Assembly (NCBI GenBank): GCA_018105865.1
Contig: CM030832.1
Location: 22,448,986 to 22,512,985, forward strand
DNA from: Metaphire vulgaris
Taxonomy: Eukaryota; Annelida; Clitellata; Crassiclitellata; Megascolecidae
DNA: 64,000 nt
Direction: 5' to 3'
Notes under the pieces: model-generated
Database searches by the model: none
What the model saw: only the letters and a program-made list of their open reading frames with translations
What the model was told of the DNA's origin: nothing
Position numbers and translations under genes: made by a program
Shown: positions 51,134-60,300 of the stretch, one piece after another
Layout: each line of letters begins with the position of its first letter
How positions within the stretch are numbered: position 1 is the stretch's first letter

Positions 51134-52114
51134 CCAATACATTACATTATATAGAAAAGTACAGATTTCATGACAAAAGTCTGCAGATAATGCAATGCCT
51201 TCATTCCATCTTACAATTAAATGTCGCAACAGTAGAACCCTGCAAGTACGTTACAATAAAGTTATACTGTCAGGTCAGGCCTTTGTTCTCCAGTTTTGCC
51301 CAGCTATTGATGTCATGGAGAAGCCGATAGCTGGACACAGCTGGAGAACGAAGACCTGACCTGACAGTAGAACTTTATTGTAACGTACTTAGCGGGTCTG
51401 TAAAATTTAGTACGTTATATTTGAGGTATGTTATGTCCAATACCATTCAATATGGTAGTGCATCACGGGACCGTACATTATGGTACTTTATAACTAAGTG
51501 AACGCTATAACCAAGTCTGTTATATTGAAGTTCTACTGAATCTTCAGGTAATATCCATCTCAAACCTCATATTTCTTTTTCTTTTCCTTTTAGTTCTTAT
51601 TGCAAAACCAGTATCATAATCAATATTGGAAAAAGGCACAATGTCCTGCCTAGGATATGCTTTTAAACAGGGTGCGATTTGTGACCTGGAGCAGTGGGGA
51701 GGGGGGATATGTCGAGCTTGGGGGGATGTAGTTGTTGGGAAATGTAGCAGTGGGGGGATGTAGTGGTGGGGGATGTAGCAGTAGGGGATGCAGTTTGGCA
51801 GTGGGTGGGAAGATTCCCCCCTTACCTCCCCCCACAAATCGCGCCCTGCTTTTAAATAAGTGTTATATTTTTCTTCCTCAGCCCTGTTTTCTCTTTTTGT
51901 AATATTTACTCTTAGAGAGATTGACGTGTATTACAAAATAAAGACACAGGCTTTCAACTTCTTTCTTTCAGGTGCTCTGTCCAGAATCAGGTTCCCTACT
52001 CTACCATTGCCACTCCACTCTATTTTGAATTTACGTTTTTGGATTGAAATTATCTAAATCAATTATCAGTGAAATTACTATGTCCTCATACAGGTTAAGC
52101 CATTTGAAATTCAC

Positions 52115-52147
<33 letters not shown>

Positions 52148-55100
52148 TATATTATTATAATAATAATTATTATTATTATTACCTGGTCTTTTCTTTATAG
52201 ACCGGTATTGCATTTTCAGTTCTTCCAGTTCGGCTGGAGATTCAGTTGGCTCGTAGTCTGGCAGTGTTATGGTCAGCGTGCAAATCGGAACTTGGATGAC
52301 CTCTGACCTTGAGATCTTCGGTTCACGCATGAAAGCCAGCAACCCCGAAGCGTCGTGGTTGACGTCGCGCACTCGTGCAGTAAACGCAAGACGATTCTCA
52401 CGAAAAGCTCGGAATCCAACGCATGGTTTTTCGCCGGATTTCGTCACCGGAACAAGATTTCCGCCCATTTCAACATACTGCGGTTTAGCTTCAAGCACCT
52501 GGAGAACAAAGAGATCAGTAAAATCAACGAAAGCTAATCATATTCTAAATAATTTCAGTTAACAAAATCATTCACACAGGATTTTTAAACTCAGAACCTA
52601 AATTCTGTGGTTCAATAAACAAGCTAAAATTAAATAAATTAAATAAACAGACTAAAATTGAACACCATTTTGAAACTATATGAACAATTCCATGAGCAGC
52701 CTACAGCTGTATATATTAATAATAATGTAGGCAAGTATATAAATGATGTGTTTGTAGGTATTATAAATCTACAGAAATTAATGTACCAACTCCAAATCCT
52801 GCTCGAACTATAACTGATCTACTTAATCCATCATTCAATTAGGCTTCTTTCTTACATTCAGAATTTCAAGGTCAATCTTACGTGAACTTTTATGAAATTA
52901 CATGGTAGAATAGAAGTAACAAGGGAAAGAGGTGACCAAGAAGAAGCTGGATGGACAACATCTTTGGCTGAACAGGCACAAAGAGCTATGGAGCCCTAAA
53001 AAGAGCAGCAGAATATAGAGAGATATGGAGGAAACTGACTGTCAATGCTCTGAAAGAGGACGACACATAAAGAAGAAGAAGATATCACAAAACCCTATCA
53101 AACACACCATGAAAACATAAATCAAACTAAGTGCAAAACTGCCGTGGTCTATCTGCATGGTCACTAATATGAATTCTGCAGCGAACACTTACTTCCACGT
53201 CAGAGCTCCTTGCAACCTGTTGAAAATGTTCTCGATTTTCCAGGTGTTTGTCCATCTTGTCATCAGTCATGCAGAAGACGTGAAGTCTGGCTTCCATCGG
53301 GTCATGTCGTTTGGCGAAAACGACAAATCTCGACATGAACGGTACAAGGATGATGTCATGGTAAAGGTCAGATGCCATTTTAGCTGAATCATTCACGTTC
53401 TGACAATCCATCAGCCAAAACCTTAACAGAAATCAAATTATTATTATTATTATTGAACTTCTCTAGCACCAGTTCTAATACTCATGGTACTCCAAATCCA
53501 AACCACAAAAAACCAAGTCAATTATAGAGATCTATCAAGGTAAGCATCACAGTACCACAAGGAAATGTTGGAAGATGAATGCTACTTTGGCAAATGCATG
53601 CAGAAAAAAGGCAAATAAGTCCCCTTAGCCCAGATGTATATTTTTAAAGTTTGAAAATATGCAGACAACCCCTTCTCAAGAAATTTCTTATCAATTTTGC
53701 ACCAAATCCCACAACTGGTCTTAGACTGAATGAGGGAAGCCCAGCCCCACATGCCCCTTCATGACTACCATAATGATTGTCAGTTTTTGACCAAGTTTTC
53801 CAAAAGAATATATACACAGATGAAAATTTAAGTATTTCCTCTTTTTATCATTTCATTCAAAACCACGAGTCAAAATTTGGAAAAATCATATTTTCGGTGG
53901 AACTATTATCCAAGAAATGATATTCAGTGCGAGTAGTTCAATTACCTTGCAGATACGGTGGTCGTGAATGAAACGCAGTCATTGACAAAGGTAAGCGGAG
54001 TAGTTCCAGTGATGTCTTCCCATTGCGCTGGACTTGTTCCACCTGTCCGTCAGGTAAGAGACAGTCAAAAGTAGACAATTTTTAGAAGATTTATTTTACC
54101 TCAACAACATTGCTTTGAGGGTAAATATGGAGACATGCTTCTTGATGTCTTTACAACTGTCCAACTTGTGGATGACCATAAAGATATACAAGATGTAGTC
54201 AGTGGGAAATAAAGTAAAAAATACTCTGCTAAGCATCAGAATATATCGATATAAGAAACAGACTTTATAATCATTTAATTCAGATGCCATAAAATATTGA
54301 ATTAAACAAATTTTAAAAATTTAATGACAGATAATAATGCTGTACATTCAAAAGATGGCCTTCATCATTAAAATCTGAAATTTATTAATGGTACAAGCGA
54401 ATCAGTTGCAAAATCGGAGAAAAAATACACACAATTTTGCTTCAAATAGACAATCTAGACCAAGGCAGATGAAATGAAAACTAATACTAATATGATTAAT
54501 ATCTGCTCTTTTAGAATTTGGGTATATAAAGTGATGTTGAAATCTTACAAATAAGTGCTTAGCGAAACAAATATTTGTACCCATGATACTGCAGAGTAGT
54601 CTCAGAGTGGGAGTTTCTCCGCCGTACTGGTTCAGCATTCCCTTCTGCGCTGCCGTTGGTGCTGGGATTGTCAGAGTGATCGGCCGGTGAAACTTTCTTC
54701 GCCTCGGCTCGACGGTGACAATCGGACTCACGGCCACTCGATTTCCCAGCAGCTTTGAAACAGCTTCTGATGGAACTGGTAAAACCTTACAACAACAAAA
54801 CTAATATACAAGTACACGGATCAATGATATTTTAAATCGTGCTTTAATGTATTTTTTACAACTCAGGAAAATACTTTTAGTTTTTTTCTTTGCTTTTTAT
54901 CTAAAATTTCCTTTTGGCTATGCAACCAATTAGCTATTCATGCACATTCTAATCAGAAGAATATAAACACTAACTATTCAAATTTAAGTGATGCATTGAG
55001 GGCAATTTCAAGTGATTCAAGTGATGCATTTAAGGTAATTTCATTTTGGACTACTTTTAACTTTGGCATCTTTTAAAACAGTAAATTTTCGCACCAAAGA

Positions 55101-56564
55101 GCACAAGAAGATGCACTCTCTCAAAGGGCAAAGAATGATGCATAAAAGCAATCCAAAAATTATTTCAATCCTGCTAAAAAAGAAAGCATCATGATGAAAT
55201 TTACCTGAAGTCCAACTTTTATGTTCTTTGTCAAGGAACCTTCCGGAAATAATGCCTGGACACACGGTGTAACAGTTGAGCAGATCATTCCTCCGTCCGG
55301 TCCGATGGTGCTCGTCTCCTGACGGACGCGCGCCACAATGGCAAAGTACTGAGGAATATCCGTCGTCAGAATGCGAATGATTCTCTTATGAAGCAGATCA
55401 TCTGAACTTTCAAGATCTACAAAATAAAAGTGAGATCTTTTCTTAATGAAATCTGCCTTAGTCTAGCATTTTGCACGTGATAATGTCAGCAGAACAGACA
55501 TAATTTTTGAGTTGGTGTGATGCTTTCTGCCTCTGCTCTTTCGTGATTGCCCCTATCAAGCTGGTATTTCACTATGATTCATTGGATTGGCAGCGACTTA
55601 TTGAACGGCATGGTCTGTCGTCCCATTTGTATGCGGACGACACACAGGTGTATGGTGTCTGCAAGCCAGCTGATACGGATCTTCTAACTAATCAGATGAG
55701 TTGTTGTATCAGTGAGATAGCTGATTGGACTAAATTGAATCATCTGCAACTTAATGTCAATAAAACGAAGATCCTATGGTGCTCGACCACACGTCACCAA
55801 CACCAGATCCCACACACCACCATCCACGTTGGTTCGGAAGACATTGCTATGGATGCCTGTGTCCGTCGCCTCGGTGTGTACATTGATTGTAACATCTCCA
55901 TGACAACACATGTTCAGAAAACGGCATCCTGCTGGTTCTCAATTCTGAGAAGAATTTGAAGCATTCAGAACTCAATTCCACCTTCTCTTATAAAGACTTT
56001 AGTGGTGTATCTGGTTATGCCACGCCTGGACTATTGCAATGTGCTCTTGGCTGGGCTACCAAGGCAACTTAGTGACAGGCATCAGGCTGTCCTCAATACA
56101 GAGCACGTCTTGAAGCCAGAAGATCAGACCACGTGACACCGCTTTTTTATGAACTTCACTGGCTTCGAGTTCCACAGCGGATTGAATACGAATTGGAGAT
56201 CCTTGCCTATCGGTGTCTTCATGGTCTGGTGCCATCGTATATGTCGGCTGATTCCTGCAAGACTTCTGGCATTAACTCTCGTCAACGATTGCGATCTGCG
56301 TCCAGTCTTATTCTCGTTGTTCCGTCTACACGCCTCGATACCATTGGTGATCGCATGTTTCCGGTAGTGGTTGCCAAAGTTTGGAATAGCCTGCCACCAT
56401 CAACAACTATGGCAAAGACAATAGAAGCATTCAAACGAGAACTTAAAACTGCTCTCTTTGCTCGTAGTTATCCAGAACATTGATCGTTGTAGGATATGTT
56501 TGTTTTTTTAGTTGTAAGGTGTCCTAGTAGTACTTGTACGATATGCCACCATAATCAGTTCATG

Positions 56565-56599
<35 letters not shown>

Positions 56600-57223
56600 G
56601 AGTCTTTAGGCTTGCTCTGCTGCCAGTTTGACCAGTAACAACTGGCTGCAACAACTCCACCAAATCCAAATAGAATTACAGCCAGGTCGATCCGGAAGAT
56701 CAGCCAGAACAGCGGGGAAGCAATCTAAGAGGGATAAGCCAAATCAAGCGGGACTGTCATATATTATATTCTATTTTCTTACTAAACTATTTATTGCTGT
56801 AGATTTGCAATGACTTTTGGCTACAGACTGTTATCCTTAATTAAGTGCTGATATTGATTTTTCTTCCAGACAGCTTCTGCACCTGCCTGCCTCTACCTGA
56901 GCTGGGGCAGCGGGACGGCTGGGTGAAGGTACACAGGCAGAAAGTATCACTGTATATATATAGGTGTATGCACCGCAGACATCTTGCAGTACTGAATGCT
57001 GCATATGCTATTGTCATCTGCAGTGACCTATTGGCTTAATGCAACCACCGTTTGCAAGCATTTTATTAGGCCGATTTTCATGTTGAATTTTATCGCCAAT
57101 TTATATCGTGTCCAACTTGATTTCAACTACGAACCATCACAGACAAGATCTTGACTATGATTTTCAATGAAGCGACCATCGACTGGCGTTGATGTACTAC
57201 TACAATGGTGCTAAAGAAGTTTC

Positions 57224-57308
<85 letters not shown>

Positions 57309-57336
57309 CACTACCACTACTACCACTACCACCACC

Positions 57337-57371
<35 letters not shown>

Positions 57372-60300
57372 ATCAGTTCAACACAAACATTATCGATATT
57401 TTCCATATTCATGAATTACTATACACAGAAGAGACACTTTCAAGTTGATAATAAAATGCTGATAATAACAACAACAATAATGTGAGATATTATAATATAG
57501 TGCTATGCACAGGCTAAACACACCAACAAAGGGAGTCACTGAATAGCAATGTCTAAAGTCATCATGTGAAGCAATCCAGAGATGGTGCTTCCTTCAGCAG
57601 CTGATTCCATGTTTCAGGGCCTATAACTAAAGCTTCAATGCATGCAGCCCTTTGTCTAAACTCAGAGAACAATTTACTTCACAGGAGAAAACAAACTCAG
57701 TTTTGAACGATGTCAGCCGGCAGTGCTTTGTCACAGAAGCTGAAGCAGAGTAAATCAGTCATTGTCAGATCAGTCAAGTTGAACCTTGAAGCCAGTGATG
57801 CCCACCTGAAAAGAATGTTCCTCGCAGAGCTTCTTGAACTGCTTCCTCTGTAGTGACAACTGAATGTTCTCTCCATGTTTGTCCATTCTCACTTCGCAGA
57901 ACGGTTATCTCGCGTTCTTTTCCACGCAACGATGCAAAATGTGGGATTTCAATTATTACCGGTCTGAAACAAACCAACCAAGATGCACAACATAAGCACT
58001 ACAGGAATTGGAGTCTTTTTAATTTACAAAAACAGCTACAAGATATTCCTCACATAAACACAGAACAAGCAAAGTCAGAAAGACCTGATTTTAATAAGGT
58101 ATTTTAAAGTGGCTTTTCAAAATTTATACAGCAAGCAATTAATTACTATGCAGTGAATGACTTACGTTAGTTGTGGATGTTTGGTCTGTAAGCATTTTGA
58201 ACAAATGTGTGCTGTTCCAAACCAACCTAAGATTTGGAAAAGTTTGAATGACCTCTTGACACACGATTTCAGACATTGTCACCACTGATGATTTGCATTT
58301 TTCTGGATCGTGATGTGAAAATCAATGGCAGCAATTACCGTGAAACAGTGCTAAAGGAGATGTTACTACCAGATATTCGCTTTGTTTCTGGCGATTGGTA
58401 CATCTTCCAACAGGATGGTGTTCCGGTACATCGTGTTAGTGACACTGTTGAATTACTGCACAGGGAGACTCCTGCTCTCATAATAATAATAATTATGCAC
58501 TTCTATAGCACCATTTCTAATACTCAAGGGTATCAATCGATGGTACTTCAAATCCATCCGCAAAAGACCAGGTCATTCCGGAGATCAGTCAGAGGGAAAC
58601 AGCAAGACAGACTATGGAAGAAATGCTAAATTGAAAGAGATGTGTTTAAGTCTGGATCTGAAAATACCCACTGAATTGGAAGATCTGACAGCCAGAGGGA
58701 GAGAGTTCCAGATTTTTGGCCCAGAAATAGAAAAAGCTCTTTTACTAATACTCATGCCATCTGAACTATGGCAATCAAACTCACCAGATTTGAACCCGGT
58801 GGACTATAATCTGTGTGGGCATTTTACAGGAAAGGGTCTACCAGTAACGCATTTCCAATCTGAAAGAACTGAAGCAGAGATTGGTGTCTGATGAATGAGT
58901 GGGCAAAGCTCGATCCTTGCAGCAGCAGTGGCGACGATGTCTGAAATCATGTGTCAATTCTGGCGGTGGACATTTTGAAAATTCATTGCAACCTTTTGCG
59001 AATGTTTGTTTCTATTTGAAACCAATTTATTCCTGTTTCAGACCACAAATTTTTATAAAAATCGGCCACATTTTCTTAAAGTCATAGTGAAAATAGAGTT
59101 GACACCCTTTTTATTCAGACAGACTGTAGATGCACTGACATGCAGTGTTTTAATATTATAGGACCCAAAAGCATCTTCAATGATTACATTCCAGATTTAC
59201 AGTTTGGTCAGAGATGTACACTGTACTGTCAAATGGCAGTCTAACCTACAGCATTCTGTCCTCAGCATATGATGGTTCTTTAATTCAAGTTTCCTCATCT
59301 CTTTATATTTGTTAACAAAGTTAGAATATTGTGTTCAAATTTAAGTAATCCTTGATTACTTGATATATTATATTGAGATGAACACATCACATTTATGTTC
59401 TTTTTGTTTTGACAGTTTCGTCATCCGGAAACCGCCGTCATGCTGTACCCTGGATGTTTAGAACTTTAGGTTAACTTAAATAAAGACGATGGCTAGATTT
59501 TGACCGTTCACTCGAATGCAATATATATATATATATATATATATTGCATTAAATAGTGCATTAATTTAATACCCTGGCAAATCAGGCCAAGATTATTGCA
59601 TTGATTCAATTTGATTGCAAATCGCCAAGATTATTGCATTGATTCAATTATCTCAGTAGTAATTATCTCAGTAGTAATTACTATATGCGTGAATTTACTT
59701 TGATTAAGTAAACGAATTCAACTACATTATGTAATAAAGTTACATAAATCTCTTTTCTAGACATATAAAGAAATATTCAGAGTATTAGAGTAATCATTTC
59801 TAAATTGCGATTATTAATAGGCTTATGGATTCCAAAGAGAAACTCTTCTGTGCAGCAAATAGAAAGCGAAAAGCAGCTGCTGTTGAAATTGCCTGGATCT
59901 GGAGGTCCTTTTAACAGATAATAAAAAAGATGTAATGGGATTAGAATTATTTGAGGATATCTCATCATTTAGAGTTTTATTTAAATCGGAGTATAATCAG
60001 TTTCTTAATCCACGTGAAACTCTAAACTTTAGTCATTTAAACCATCTCACTTTCCCCAACATGACCATTGCTTTACGGATCTTGCTTACACTTCCTGTCA
60101 GTGTGGTCAGTGGGAAACGATCATTTTCCTGATTAAAATTAATAAAAAATTATTTGAGATCAACTATCGACCATGAAAGACTTTTAGGCCTGGCCCTTGT
60201 TGCAATAGAAAATGATGTATGTTCTAATTTAGACCATACTGTAACTGAACTAAAAGAGAGATTTGCTAACATGAAAGCCCATATAGCACAGTTGTTGTTG

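Larger units (their letters stand above)
55417..57805. other. Intron between exons A and D
   Basis: Occupied by the LINE at 55.54-56.60 kb and the ACT microsatellite; the rest (about 56.6-57.2 kb and 57.4-57.8 kb) holds nothing recognised. Confidence 0.5.
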
